Source: Anaeromassilibacillus sp. An200
Lineage (GTDB): Bacteria; Bacillota; Clostridia; Oscillospirales; Acutalibacteraceae
Direction: 5' to 3'
Length of the DNA: 64,000 nt
Assembly: GCF_002160025.1 (NCBI RefSeq)
Contig: NZ_NFJU01000016.1
Location: 1-64,000, forward strand
Position 1 is the first letter of the stretch, and every line of letters starts with the position of its first letter. The position numbers and the translations under genes are program-made. This document shows, in pieces, positions 48,412 to 57,165 of the stretch. Under the pieces are notes generated by a model. It made no database searches and was not told the origin of the DNA. It saw only the letters and a list, made by a program, of their open reading frames with translations.

Positions 48412-48609
48412 CGCGAGTTTCCCCCTTTGGCCGGCTCTCCCGGCCTCTGCCGCGGAGAAGGGCGTCTGCCTGTCTGCAAGACGTGCTTCGCCCGGCTGTT
48501 TGTTTTTTGATCATTTTATCACATTGCGCCTGTCCAGACAACCGCTTTTGTGGAAATCACAGAAATTGCGGGAAAGTGTGCAAAAACGAAAAAGAGCAAG
48601 GTTTTTCCC

Positions 48610-48638
48610 TTGACAGGGGAGTGGGAATGCGGTATAAT
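48610..48638 (+). promoter_or_regulatory. Promoter of ylxM-ffh operon
   Basis: TTGACA (48610-48615), 17-bp spacer, TATAAT (48633-48638). Perfect consensus, start of transcription near 48645. Confidence 0.88.
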
Positions 48639-48690
48639 TCACAACTGTAAAGAGAAATGCTTTACAGTAATGCGCGAGGAGGCCGCCAAC

Positions 48691-49053
48691 GTGGCCAAGA
48701 ATCTGGAAATCTCCTTCCTGCTGGATTTTTATGGGGAAATGCTCACGCAGAAGCAGCGGGAAGTGATTGAATACTATTATAATGATGATTTGTCCCTTGC
48801 GGAGATTGCCGATAACGAGGGGATCACGCGGCAGGGGGTGCGCGACTCCATCAAACGCGCCGAGGCGCAGCTCTTGGAGATGGAGGAGCGGCTCGGCCTG
48901 GCCCGGCGGTTCCGTGAGATGCAGGCAGGGCTGGAGCAAATCCAGAAGGCAGCCAGGGAGATTATCGCCTGCAATGAGAGCTTTGCCTATTCGCGTGATA
49001 TTTACCAGCGGGCCGTGCTGATCCGCGATTTGGCCGGCCGTTTGAATCAGTAA
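48691..49053 (+). CDS. ylxM: YlxM-like HTH protein, SRP-associated
   Basis: 120 residues from GTG 48691, with GAGGAGG 8 bp upstream. Upstream ATGs lack such a signal. The N-terminal half is a sigma-region-4-like HTH (LTQKQREVIEYYYNDDLSLAEIADNEGITRQGVRDSIKRAEAQLLEMEE). YlxM sits before ffh in most Firmicutes and is known to modulate SRP. The same holds here, with a 21-bp gap to ffh. Confidence 0.88.
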   Translation: MAKNLEISFLLDFYGEMLTQKQREVIEYYYNDDLSLAEIADNEGITRQGVRDSIKRAEAQLLEMEERLGLARRFREMQAGLEQIQKAAREIIACNESFAYSRDIYQRAVLIRDLAGRLNQ

Positions 49054-49074
49054 GAAAGAAAAGGAGAGATTCCG

Positions 49075-50394
49075 TTGGCATTTGAAGGCCTTGCAGACAA
49101 GCTTTCGGCTGCGTTCAAGCGGCTGAAATCCAAGGGTAAGCTGAGTGAAAGCGATATCAAGGAAGCGATGCGGGAAGTCCGTTTGGCACTTCTCGAAGCC
49201 GACGTCAACTATAAGGTCGCCAAGGAATTTACGGCAAAGGTCAGCGAGCGTGCCGTGGGCGCCGAGGTGATGGAGAGCCTGACCCCCGCACAAATGGTGG
49301 TCAAGATTGTCAATGAGGAATTGACGGCGCTCATGGGCGGCGGCGAATCGCGTTTGGCGTCCCCGCCGTCCCCGCCGACGATTGTGATGCTCTGCGGCCT
49401 GCAGGGCGCCGGTAAGACGACGCATTGCGCCAAGCTTGCCGCGATGCTCAAGAGCAAGGGCCACCGCCCGATGCTCGTCGCCGCCGATATTTATCGCCCT
49501 GCCGCTATCAAGCAGCTTCAGGTGCTCGGCTCGAAGGCCGGGGTTCCCGTTTTTGAGATGGGAACGGAGAAGCCGGTGGAAATCTGCCGGGCAGCGATTC
49601 GCCGCGCGAAGGATTACGGCAATGATTTTGTGCTGATTGATACCGCCGGCCGTTTGCAGATTGATGAGGCGCTGATGGAGGAGCTCCAGGAGATCAAGGA
49701 AAAGATCGGTCCCCATGAGATCCTGCTGACGGTGGACGCCATGACCGGCCAGGAAGCCGTCAACGTGGCGAAAACCTTTGACGAGAAACTGAACATCACC
49801 GGTGTGATTCTGACCAAGCTGGACGGCGACACGCGCGGCGGCGCGGCGCTTTCTGTGCGCTCCGTGACCGGCAAGCCGATCAAGTTCGCCGGTGTGGGCG
49901 AAAAGATGGAGGATCTGGAGGTTTTCCATCCGGATCGCATGGCTTCGCGTATTCTGGGCATGGGTGACGTGCTCTCTCTGATTGAGGAAGCACAGCTGAA
50001 GATTGACCAGAAGGAAGCCGAAAAGATGTCCCGCCGGATCATGCAGAACAAGCTGGATTTCAACGACCTTCTGGCACAGTTCGCGCAGGTCAAGAAAATG
50101 GGGCCGATCAAGAATATTCTCAATAAATTTCCGGGGATGGAAAAGCAGCTCAAGGACGTTGAGATTGACGATCGCATTATGGATCGCACAGCCGCTATCA
50201 TCCTGTCCATGACGCCGGAGGAGAGGGAGAAGCCCTCTCTCATCAACCCTTCCCGCAAACGCCGCATTGCAGCTGGCTCCGGGATGCAGGTGGAGGATGT
50301 GAACCGCCTGCTCAAGCAGCTCGAGCAGATGCAGAAAGTCGTCAAGCAGATGGGCGGCAAAAACATGAAGCGCAAAATGCGCCTGCCGTTCTGA
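49075..50394 (+). CDS. ffh: Signal recognition particle protein Ffh
   Basis: 439 residues from TTG 49075 behind AAAGGAGAG. The NG domain has GLQGAGKTTHCAKLA, DTAGRLQIDE and TKLDGDTRGGAALS. The Met-rich M domain (about 300-439) ends with GKNMKRKMRLPF. It binds signal peptides and SRP RNA for co-translational targeting. The SRP RNA gene itself is not seen in the window. Confidence 0.95.
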   Translation: MAFEGLADKLSAAFKRLKSKGKLSESDIKEAMREVRLALLEADVNYKVAKEFTAKVSERAVGAEVMESLTPAQMVVKIVNEELTALMGGGESRLASPPSPPTIVMLCGLQGAGKTTHCAKLAAMLKSKGHRPMLVAADIYRPAAIKQLQVLGSKAGVPVFEMGTEKPVEICRAAIRRAKDYGNDFVLIDTAGRLQIDEALMEELQEIKEKIGPHEILLTVDAMTGQEAVNVAKTFDEKLNITGVILTKLDGDTRGGAALSVRSVTGKPIKFAGVGEKMEDLEVFHPDRMASRILGMGDVLSLIEEAQLKIDQKEAEKMSRRIMQNKLDFNDLLAQFAQVKKMGPIKNILNKFPGMEKQLKDVEIDDRIMDRTAAIILSMTPEEREKPSLINPSRKRRIAAGSGMQVEDVNRLLKQLEQMQKVVKQMGGKNMKRKMRLPF

Positions 50395-50459
50395 ATTCGT
50401 ATTCATCCGGGAAATCCCGGTTGGAATAAATTAAGATTCGTATAGTGGAGGTGAATCCC

Positions 50460-50702
50460 ATGTCCGTTAAAATCAGACTGCGCAGAATGGGCGCCAAGAA
50501 GGCTCCGTTCTACCGTATCGTTGTGGCTGATTCCCGTTTCCCGCGCGACGGCCGTTTCATCGAGGAGATCGGTACCTATGATCCGATGCAGGAGCCTTCC
50601 GTTGTGAAGGTTGACCCCGAGAAGGCCAAGAAGTGGATTGCCAACGGCGCTCAGCCGACGGATACCGTGAAGGCTCTGTTCAAGAAGCACGGCGTCCTGT
50701 AA
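50460..50702 (+). CDS. rpsP: 30S ribosomal protein S16
   Basis: 80 residues, ATG behind [47 protein letters not shown] is the S16 signature. Standard order ffh-rpsP-khpA-rimM-trmD. Confidence 0.97.
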   Translation: MSVKIRLRRMGAKKAPFYRIVVADSRFPRDGRFIEEIGTYDPMQEPSVVKVDPEKAKKWIANGAQPTDTVKALFKKHGVL

Positions 50703-50715
50703 TCGGGAGGAAGCA

Positions 50716-50949
50716 ATGAAGGAATTGTTGACTGCGATTGCCCGCGGCCTTGTCGAGGATCCGGACGCTGTCTCCGTGACGGTTGACGAGCCCGACGAGG
50801 AAGGCGCCGTCGTTTACCACCTGCATGTCGCGGAAAACGATATGGGGCGTGTGATCGGGAAGCAGGGACGCATTGCCAAAGCGATCCGCGTTGTTATGCG
50901 CGCGGCCGCTACCCGTACAAACGACAAGGTTTCCGTGGAAATCGACTGA
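50716..50949 (+). CDS. khpA: KhpA, KH-domain RNA-binding protein
   Basis: 77 residues with a single KH domain (AENDMGRVIGKQGRIAKAIRVVMRAAA, the GxxG loop being GKQG). It forms a dimer with KhpB and affects division and RNA turnover in Gram-positives. ATG 50716 behind GGGAGGAAG, 13 bp after rpsP. Confidence 0.93.
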   Translation: MKELLTAIARGLVEDPDAVSVTVDEPDEEGAVVYHLHVAENDMGRVIGKQGRIAKAIRVVMRAAATRTNDKVSVEID

Positions 50950-50987
50950 ATCCGGGGCCGCGGATCCGTCTGCCGGCCTTGGAAAAA

Positions 50988-51014
50988 AGGGCGGGCGCAC
51001 AAGCGCCGGCCCTT
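50988..51014 (+). terminator. Hairpin between khpA and rimM
   Basis: AAGGGCGGGCGC-acaa-GCGCCGGCCCTT (one G-G bulge pair), then TTGTGCTTTTTT. It would reduce read-through to rimM-trmD, or act as an attenuator. Confidence 0.65.
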
Positions 51015-51059
51015 TTGTGCTTTTTTCATGTATGATTTCGGTAAAAAGGGGGAAATGAA

Positions 51060-51575
51060 ATGAAGAACCCGTTTCTTGAAGCGGGGCGCGTTGTTGGGAC
51101 GCATGGCATCCGCGGCGAGCTGCGTGTGGAGCCTTGGTGTGATTCCGCCCGCTTCCTGACAGGTTTTTCCGAGTTTTACTGGGATGGCGGCAAAGAAAAG
51201 GTGAAGGTGGCGTCTTCCCGCCCGCACAAAAATCTTCTTCTGCTCAAGCTGGAAGGGATTGATACCGTGGAGCAGGGGGACGCGCTGCGCGGCCGTGTCC
51301 TCTTTCTGAACCGGAAGGATGTGAAGCTGCCCGAGGGCCGCTTTTTTGTGCAGGACCTGATCGGGCTTTCCGCCGTGGATGCGGATGACGGCCGCGTGTA
51401 CGGGAAGGTGACGGATGTTTTTCCGACAGGCTCCAACGATGTGTATCAGGTCACGGATGAGGATGGGAAAAACTATCTGGTTCCGGCTATTCGGGGTGTA
51501 GTGGTGCGCGTGGATGTGGACGCGGGCGTCATGGAACTGCGGCCGATGAGGGGGATTTTTGACGATGCGGATTGA
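51060..51575 (+). CDS. rimM: RimM, 16S rRNA processing factor
   Basis: 171 residues. EAGRVVGTHGIRGELRVEPWCDS opens the RimM N domain. PEGRFFVQDLIGLSAVDADDGRVYGKVTDV and the PRC-barrel end with LVPAIRGVVVRVDVDAGVMEL. It helps assemble the 30S head. The stop overlaps trmD by 11 bp. Confidence 0.93.
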   Translation: MKNPFLEAGRVVGTHGIRGELRVEPWCDSARFLTGFSEFYWDGGKEKVKVASSRPHKNLLLLKLEGIDTVEQGDALRGRVLFLNRKDVKLPEGRFFVQDLIGLSAVDADDGRVYGKVTDVFPTGSNDVYQVTDEDGKNYLVPAIRGVVVRVDVDAGVMELRPMRGIFDDAD

Positions 51576-52323
51576 TTTGCTCACTCTGTTTCCTGAAATG
51601 TGCGAAACCGTCATGGCGGAGAGCATTGTAGGCCGCGCACGCCGGAAAGGTGTGCTCCAGGTCTGCTGCCATCAATTCCGGGATTTTTCCGGCAACAAGC
51701 ATAATCGTGTCGACGACAACCTTTTTGGGGGCGGCATGGGCATGCTTCTGATGGCGGAGCCGATCGCCGCCTGTCTGGACGACGTGATGGAACAGCTCGG
51801 CAAGCGCCCGCATATTCTGTATATGTCCCCGCAGGGAAAAACTCTCACCCAGCAGCGTGTGCGTGAGCTGGCGCAGGAGGAAAACCTGATTATCCTGTGC
51901 GGCCATTACGAGGGGGTAGACGAGCGGGTGCTGGAGGCTTATGTCGACGAAGAGGTTTCCCTGGGCGACTTTGTCCTGACAGGCGGGGAGATCCCGGCTC
52001 TGGCTCTGGCGGATGCCGTCAGCCGGATGATTCCCGGTGTCCTTTCCGCGGACGAATGCTTTGAGGAGGAAAGCCACTTTTCCGGCCTTTTGGAGTATCC
52101 GCAGTATACGCGCCCCGCTGTGTGGCGCGGCAGAGAGGTTCCTCCTGTCCTTCTGACAGGCCATCATGCCAACATCCGGCGCTGGCGGCATGAGCAGTCT
52201 CTCCTGCGGACAGCGGAAAAAAGACCCGAATTGCTCAAAACTGCCGAATTGCCCCAGGAGGATCTGGATTTTCTGATAAAACAGGGGTTTTCCCTGCTTT
52301 CGGAAAGCGAAACTTCCAGTTAA
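51565..52323 (+). CDS. trmD: tRNA (guanine-N1)-methyltransferase
   Basis: 252 residues from ATG 51565. DLLTLFPEMCET, YMSPQGKTLTQQRVRELA, CGHYEGVDERV and GDFVLTGGEIPALALAD form the knotted SAM site. It methylates G37 of tRNAs and prevents frameshifting. Confidence 0.95.
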   Translation: MRIDLLTLFPEMCETVMAESIVGRARRKGVLQVCCHQFRDFSGNKHNRVDDNLFGGGMGMLLMAEPIAACLDDVMEQLGKRPHILYMSPQGKTLTQQRVRELAQEENLIILCGHYEGVDERVLEAYVDEEVSLGDFVLTGGEIPALALADAVSRMIPGVLSADECFEEESHFSGLLEYPQYTRPAVWRGREVPPVLLTGHHANIRRWRHEQSLLRTAEKRPELLKTAELPQEDLDFLIKQGFSLLSESETSS

Positions 52324-52488
52324 AATTTCCCTGTTTTTCGTCTTCGTTCACCAAATTTTCCCATGGAAAAAACGCAGAGAGTTGTCAAACAATATATAAA
52401 GTTTTCAACAATCACCACAATATGCACAAAGCAAAACTTTCCATAAAGCGGCCGATTCGGTGAGTAAGCCAAACTTTCCTCCGGGCTG

Positions 52489-52516
52489 TTGACGAGGCAA
52501 TGAATTGTGATATAAT
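52489..52516 (+). promoter_or_regulatory. HPr gene promoter
   Basis: TTGACG (52489-52494), 16-bp spacer, TATAAT (52511-52516). The rest of the 278-bp gap 52324-52601 is AT-rich and shows nothing else. Confidence 0.75.
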
Positions 52517-52601
52517 AGCCTTAAATCATAAAAGTGATTGCTCTCAACAGCAGCATTTGGATGTGCGGAAAGAATCTTGATAAGCTAGGAGTGGATTTAA
52601 A

Positions 52602-52865
52602 ATGTGTGTCAAAGAGGTTATGGTTCAGAATCAGGTGGGCCTCCATGCCCGTCCGGCAACGTTCTTCATCCAGAAGGCGAACGAGTTTAAATCCTCCATC
52701 TGGGTGGAAAAGGAAGAGCGCCGCGTCAACGCGAAGAGCCTTCTGGGTGTCCTGTCTCTCGGTATTGTGGGGGGCACCAATATCCGCATCATTGCGGACG
52801 GTTCCGATGAAGAGGAAGCTGTCAGCAGTCTGGTGGAGCTGGTCAAGTCCGGCTTTGCTGAGTAA
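52602..52865 (+). CDS. HPr family phosphocarrier protein
   Basis: 87 residues. His15 in LHARPAT is the PEP-dependent phosphorylation site, and Ser46 in AKSLLGVLSLGI is the HPr kinase site. Both are kept, so it can act in sugar transport and in catabolite control. It is monocistronic or read into uvrC (121-bp gap). Confidence 0.88.
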   Translation: MCVKEVMVQNQVGLHARPATFFIQKANEFKSSIWVEKEERRVNAKSLLGVLSLGIVGGTNIRIIADGSDEEEAVSSLVELVKSGFAE

Positions 52866-52986
52866 TTTGGCGCACAGCGGCAAAAATCCCTGTGAAGTAT
52901 AAGGCTGTCTCTCAGTGCGCGCCGGTGCGGGCCGCGCGCGGAAGGGGACGGCCTTTTTGCTGTTCTGTGAGAAAGGAGGAAAGCCC

Positions 52987-54867
52987 ATGGATGAGCACCG
53001 CCGCCATATCCGCGAGCTGCGGGCCCGCGCGATGCGCCTGCCGCTGCTTCCCGGCGTCTATCTGATGCATGACAAAACAGGGAAGATTATTTACATTGGC
53101 AAGGCAAAGGCGCTGAAAAACCGTGTGAGCCAGTATTTCGGCAGTGAACGCCATCACGACCGCAAGGTGCGGCAGATGGTTGCCAATGTTGAATATTTTG
53201 AATACATCATTACTGACAGCGAGTTTGAAGCCCTTGTTCTGGAGTGCAGCCTGATCAAGCAGCACACGCCCAAGTATAATATCCTGCTCAAGGACGACAA
53301 GGGATATCATTATATCCGCATCACCCGGGAGGAATGGCCGCGTATTTCCCAGGCAAAGCAGGTGCTTGACGATGGCGCCACCTACCTGGGACCATATGTC
53401 AGTTCATGGGCGACCAAGGAGAGCGTCGACGAGACGCTTAAAATCTTCCGGCTTCCCTCCTGCACACGCCGGTTTCCGCAGGATATCAAAAAGGCCAGGC
53501 CCTGCCTGAATTATTATATCAAGCAGTGCTGCGCTCCGTGCCGGGGCGAAATCAGCTGTAAAGAGTATAATGAGATCGTAAATGAGGCGGTGGAATTTCT
53601 GCGCGGCGGCAGCGGAAACAGCGTGCGGACTTTGACGGAGCGCATGAACGAGGCCGCGGAAGCGCTGGAATTTGAGCGAGCCGCTCGGATCCGGGACCGC
53701 CTGGAAGCTGTGAAAAAGATCCGGGAGCGCCAGAAGGTGGTGGCTGTGCGCGTGCCGGAGCAGGACGTAATCGCGCTGGCACAGGGGCCGTCGAACGCAT
53801 GCTTTGAGGTGTTCCGCTTTCAGCAGGGGCGGCTGTGCGATCGGGAAAGCTTTCTGCTTTCCGATATCGGGGATCCCAAGGCGGCCCGCGCAGAATTTCT
53901 GGAGCGGTATTATGGCATGCGGGATCGCATCCCGCCCCGAATCAGCCTGGATGGTCCGGCGGCCTCCATGGAGCTGATCGCCCGCTGGCTTTCGGAAAAA
54001 GCCGGGCGCAAGGTGACGCTCTCTCTGCCGCAGCGCGGCGAGCAGAAAGAATTGCTGGAAATGTGCCGCAGCAACGCAGCGGAGCAGGTGGCGCAGTCGA
54101 CGGGGCGCACCGGGCGCGAGACGTCCGCGCTGGACGAGTTGGCCCGCCTGTTGGGGCTTGACAAGCCGCCTGCCTACATTGAATCATACGATATCAGCAA
54201 TCTGGCGGGCGGGGAAAACGTTGCGGGTATGGTGGTTTTTGAAGATGGGCGCCCGCTTAAAAGTGCGTACCGTAAATTCAGCATCCAGTCCGTGCAGGGG
54301 CAGGATGACTACGCCTCCATGCAGGAGGTCATCACCCGCCGGTTTCAGGAATATTTCCGTCAAAAAGACAGCGGCGAGGGCTTTGGACGCAAGCCGGATC
54401 TGATTCTGCTGGACGGCGGAAAAGGCCATGTGGCGGCCGTGCGTCCGGTGCTGGAATCCATGGGGCTGGGCGATATCCCGCTGTTCGGCATGGTGAAGGA
54501 CGATAAGCACCGTACCCGCGCTATCGCGCTCGACGGCGGGGAGATTTCGATCCATTCGCACCGGGCGGCGTTCACGCTGGTGGGCGCGATCCAGGAGGAG
54601 GTCCACCGCTTTGCCATAGGGTATCACCGTCAGAAGCGGAGGAAGGCGGTCATCGGTTCCTCCCTTCTGGAAATTCCCGGCGTCGGCCCGACCCGGGCGA
54701 AGGCGCTGCTTCGCCACTTCCAGACCATTTCCGCCATCCAGAATGCGGATCTTGCGGAGCTTGAGGGCGCGCCGCATATGACAAAGCCTGCGGCCCGTGC
54801 GGTGTACGCCTATTACCATCCCGAGGAAAAAGCTGCACTTGACAAGGAAAGCGGATTGATGGGATAA
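52987..54867 (+). CDS. uvrC: Excinuclease ABC subunit C
   Basis: 626 residues. ATG 52987 behind AAAGGAGG. GIY-YIG domain at the N-terminus (GVYLMHDKTGKIIYIGKAKALKNRVSQYF), UVR motif (about 210-245), RNase H-like nuclease (SYDISNLAGGENVAGMVVFEDGRP..., DYASMQEVITRRF, LILLDGGKGHVAA) and C-terminal HhH (IPGVGPTRAKALLRHF). Makes both cuts in nucleotide excision repair. Confidence 0.95.
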   Translation: MDEHRRHIRELRARAMRLPLLPGVYLMHDKTGKIIYIGKAKALKNRVSQYFGSERHHDRKVRQMVANVEYFEYIITDSEFEALVLECSLIKQHTPKYNILLKDDKGYHYIRITREEWPRISQAKQVLDDGATYLGPYVSSWATKESVDETLKIFRLPSCTRRFPQDIKKARPCLNYYIKQCCAPCRGEISCKEYNEIVNEAVEFLRGGSGNSVRTLTERMNEAAEALEFERAARIRDRLEAVKKIRERQKVVAVRVPEQDVIALAQGPSNACFEVFRFQQGRLCDRESFLLSDIGDPKAARAEFLERYYGMRDRIPPRISLDGPAASMELIARWLSEKAGRKVTLSLPQRGEQKELLEMCRSNAAEQVAQSTGRTGRETSALDELARLLGLDKPPAYIESYDISNLAGGENVAGMVVFEDGRPLKSAYRKFSIQSVQGQDDYASMQEVITRRFQEYFRQKDSGEGFGRKPDLILLDGGKGHVAAVRPVLESMGLGDIPLFGMVKDDKHRTRAIALDGGEISIHSHRAAFTLVGAIQEEVHRFAIGYHRQKRRKAVIGSSLLEIPGVGPTRAKALLRHFQTISAIQNADLAELEGAPHMTKPAARAVYAYYHPEEKAALDKESGLMG

Positions 54868-54916
54868 TAGGACAACGATATCGCGCCCCGGCGCGGAATT
54901 CGGAGGAGACAATGTT

Positions 54917-55477
54917 ATGCGAGTGATAACAGGGAGCGCCCGTGGAAGGCGGCTGATCACACTGGAGGGGGAGGATGTGCGCCCCACCACCGATCGGGTC
55001 AAGGAGGCCATGTTCAGCGCCGTCCAGTTTGAGGTGGAAGGACGGCAGGTACTGGACTTATTTGCCGGTTCAGGACAAATGGCCGTCGAAGCGCTGAGCC
55101 GGGGGGCCGCGCACGCCGTTTTGGTGGACGCGGCAAAGGCGTCGCTGGCAGTGGCGGAAAAGAATCTTGTGTCGACCGGCCTGCGGGATCGGGCTGCTCT
55201 TGTGAACGCGGATTTTGCGTCCTATCTTGCCTCCTGCCGGGAGCGTTTCGACTTGGCATTTCTCGATCCCCCGTACCGGACAGGCCTGCTGCAGCGTGCC
55301 CTGCCGTTGGTGGAGCAGCACATGAATCCCGGCGGAACGATTTTGTGCGAGCACCCTCTGGGAGAGGAGCTGCCCGAAACGGTTAGGGACTTTGTCCAAT
55401 ACCGCTCCCATAAATATGGAAAAATACAGGTAACGCTATATCGCCGTCAGGCGAAGGAAGGGCGGGAACAGGAATGA
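54917..55477 (+). CDS. rsmD: 16S rRNA (guanine966-N2)-methyltransferase
   Basis: 186 residues. RVITGSARGRRL, RPTTDRVKEAMFS, VLDLFAGSGQMAVEALSRGA and the catalytic FLDPPY are present. The stop overlaps coaD (ATGA), the common rsmD-coaD pair. Confidence 0.93.
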   Translation: MRVITGSARGRRLITLEGEDVRPTTDRVKEAMFSAVQFEVEGRQVLDLFAGSGQMAVEALSRGAAHAVLVDAAKASLAVAEKNLVSTGLRDRAALVNADFASYLASCRERFDLAFLDPPYRTGLLQRALPLVEQHMNPGGTILCEHPLGEELPETVRDFVQYRSHKYGKIQVTLYRRQAKEGREQE

Positions 55478-55962
55478 AAACGGCAATTTGTCCCGGAAGC
55501 TTTGATCCGGTAACGCTTGGACATATGGACATTATCCGGCGCGCGTCGAAAATTTTCGATCGGGTGATTGTGGCAGTGATGGTCAATCCCGCGAAAAAAA
55601 CCGCGTTCACGCTCGATGAAAGAATTTGCCTTTTGCAAAAGGCGACCAAGGAAATGGAAGGCGTGGAGGTTGTCGGATTTGAGGGCTTTCTGGCCGACTA
55701 TGCACGGATGCGGGACGCTTGCGCGATTGTCAAGGGGCTGCGGGCCGTTTCGGATTTTGAGTATGAGTTTCAGATGGCGCTGATCAACCAGAAGCTGAAT
55801 GCCGAGCTGGAGACGATGTTTCTCACCACACAGGCGCAGAATATGTACTTGAGCTCCAGCATGGTCAAGGATATCGCAAGCTTTGGGGGGGATATTTCCT
55901 CTTTTGTGCCTGCCTGTATCCTGGAGGATATTCAGCAGCGGCTGTGTAAGGGGGAAAACTGA
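55474..55962 (+). CDS. coaD: Phosphopantetheine adenylyltransferase
   Basis: 162 residues. CPGSFDPVTLGHMDIIRRA (nucleotidyl-transferase HIGH-like), KGLRAVSDFEYE and LSSSMVKDIASFGGD define CoaD. It makes dephospho-CoA, the fourth step in CoA synthesis. Confidence 0.95.
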   Translation: MKTAICPGSFDPVTLGHMDIIRRASKIFDRVIVAVMVNPAKKTAFTLDERICLLQKATKEMEGVEVVGFEGFLADYARMRDACAIVKGLRAVSDFEYEFQMALINQKLNAELETMFLTTQAQNMYLSSSMVKDIASFGGDISSFVPACILEDIQQRLCKGEN

Positions 55963-55963
55963 A

Positions 55964-56449
55964 ATGAATGAGAAAATGAATGTGGAAGAGCTGCTGGACG
56001 AGCTCTATGACATGGTGGAAAAAGCCTGGAATTTCCCTTTGAGCCGCGGACGTGCCATGCTTGATGTGGAGGAAGTCAAGGAAATTCTGGAGGAGATCCG
56101 CGACGCAATGCCGCAGGAAATCCGTCAGGCCAAGGCGATTGTGGCGGATCGCACCCAGATCATCAGCGATGCCAAGCGTGAGGCGGAGACGATCGTGCGT
56201 GTGGCGGAGGAGCGCGCGCGGGCTATGGTGAACCAGGATGAGATCGTCAAGCAGGCACAGCAGAAGGCCAATGAGATGCTGGCGCAGGCGCAGACCCGTT
56301 TCCGTAAAATGCAGAAGGCCTGCAATGTGTATATTGACGACCTGATGCAGCGCACGGATGAGGGGTTGACGGCCAACCTCGCAGAACTGCGCAAAACGCG
56401 CCAGGAAATCAAAGCTTCCCTGCGATCTGGTCAGCAGAACCAGAACTGA
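55964..56449 (+). CDS. Coiled-coil protein after coaD, conserved in Clostridia
   Basis: 161 residues. ATG 55964 follows GTAAGGGGG. Almost fully helical and charged. The middle (about 55-120, RQAKAIVADRTQIISDAKREAETIVRVAEERARAMV) resembles V/F-ATPase stalk subunits and DivIVA-like coils. It is the usual neighbour of coaD in Clostridia. The function is unknown. A structural or septum-related role is only a guess. Confidence 0.6.
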   Translation: MNEKMNVEELLDELYDMVEKAWNFPLSRGRAMLDVEEVKEILEEIRDAMPQEIRQAKAIVADRTQIISDAKREAETIVRVAEERARAMVNQDEIVKQAQQKANEMLAQAQTRFRKMQKACNVYIDDLMQRTDEGLTANLAELRKTRQEIKASLRSGQQNQN

Positions 56450-56498
56450 GCATTTTGTAAGTTTTTTGAAAGTTCATACAGGAAAATATTTCCTTTGC

Positions 56499-56542
56499 TC
56501 CCCTGCCATCTTGTACGATATCTGGTATATGATGGCAGGGGA
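56499..56542. other. Hairpin without U-run before mraZ
   Basis: 12-bp perfect arms TCCCCTGCCATC / GATGGCAGGGGA with a 20-nt loop. No T-tract on either side, so not a standard terminator. The 279-bp gap 56450-56728 also holds the mraZ promoter and repeats. Confidence 0.5.
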
Positions 56543-56620
56543 ATTCGCATAATATGGTACTTTTGGCGCAATTTTGCGGATTTTGTCGGAAAAATAGTTA
56601 ACATAATTGTGATCTTTCGG

Positions 56621-56687
56621 TTGCATTTTTGTAATGAATCGAGTATAATCAAATCAACAAATGTGGAGGCGGGTGGAGGAAAGTGCC
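56621..56687 (+). promoter_or_regulatory. dcw promoter and MraZ-like operator repeats
   Basis: TTGCAT (56621-56626), 17-bp spacer, TATAAT (56644-56649). Then GTGGAGG at 56663, GTGGAGG at 56673 and GTGCC at 56683, a strict 10-bp period, as expected for MraZ boxes (direct repeats, one per helical turn) downstream of the start of transcription. Confidence 0.7.
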
Positions 56688-56728
56688 ACAAGATGGTTTG
56701 CCCGTGCAGGGGCCCCACCGTTTTTATT

Positions 56729-57148
56729 ATGTTGATAGGTGAATACCAGCATAATATTGACCCGAAAGGCCGTGTGATAGTTCCCTCCAAATTCCGGGAG
56801 GATTTGGGGGAACGTTTTTATGTCACAAAAGGTCTGGACGGCTGCCTCTTCGTTTTATCTCCCACGGAGTGGGACAAGCTTCAGGAGAAAATCATGGCGA
56901 TGCCGATCAGCAAGGCACGCAGCTTGCAGCGGTTTTTCTTTTCCGGGGCCGCCGAGATGGAACCGGACAAGCAGGGCAGAATTCTGCTGCCGCAGCATCT
57001 GCGCGAGTACGCCGGGCTGACGAAGGACGTAGCCTTTATCGGCGCGTCGCGCCGCGCGGAGCTTTGGGATGCCGCCCGTTGGAGAGAATTCAACTCCGGT
57101 CTGACGGAGGAGGCTATCGCGGAAGCGATGGATGAGCTCGAACTGTAA
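56729..57148 (+). CDS. mraZ: MraZ, dcw cluster regulator
   Basis: 139 residues from ATG 56729 (TTG 56732 possible). Two SpoVT/AbrB-like domains: GEYQHNIDPKGRVIVPSKFRE and AEMEPDKQGRILLPQHLREYAG. It binds direct repeats in its own promoter and controls the division/wall operon. First gene of dcw here. The ribosome-binding site is poor. Confidence 0.93.
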   Translation: MLIGEYQHNIDPKGRVIVPSKFREDLGERFYVTKGLDGCLFVLSPTEWDKLQEKIMAMPISKARSLQRFFFSGAAEMEPDKQGRILLPQHLREYAGLTKDVAFIGASRRAELWDAARWREFNSGLTEEAIAEAMDELEL

Positions 57149-57165
57149 GTACGGAGGAAAGATCC

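Noticed and set aside
48511-50406. 631-codon minus-strand open frame
   Set aside because: Antisense to ylxM and ffh, which are complete. No ribosome-binding site or domain.
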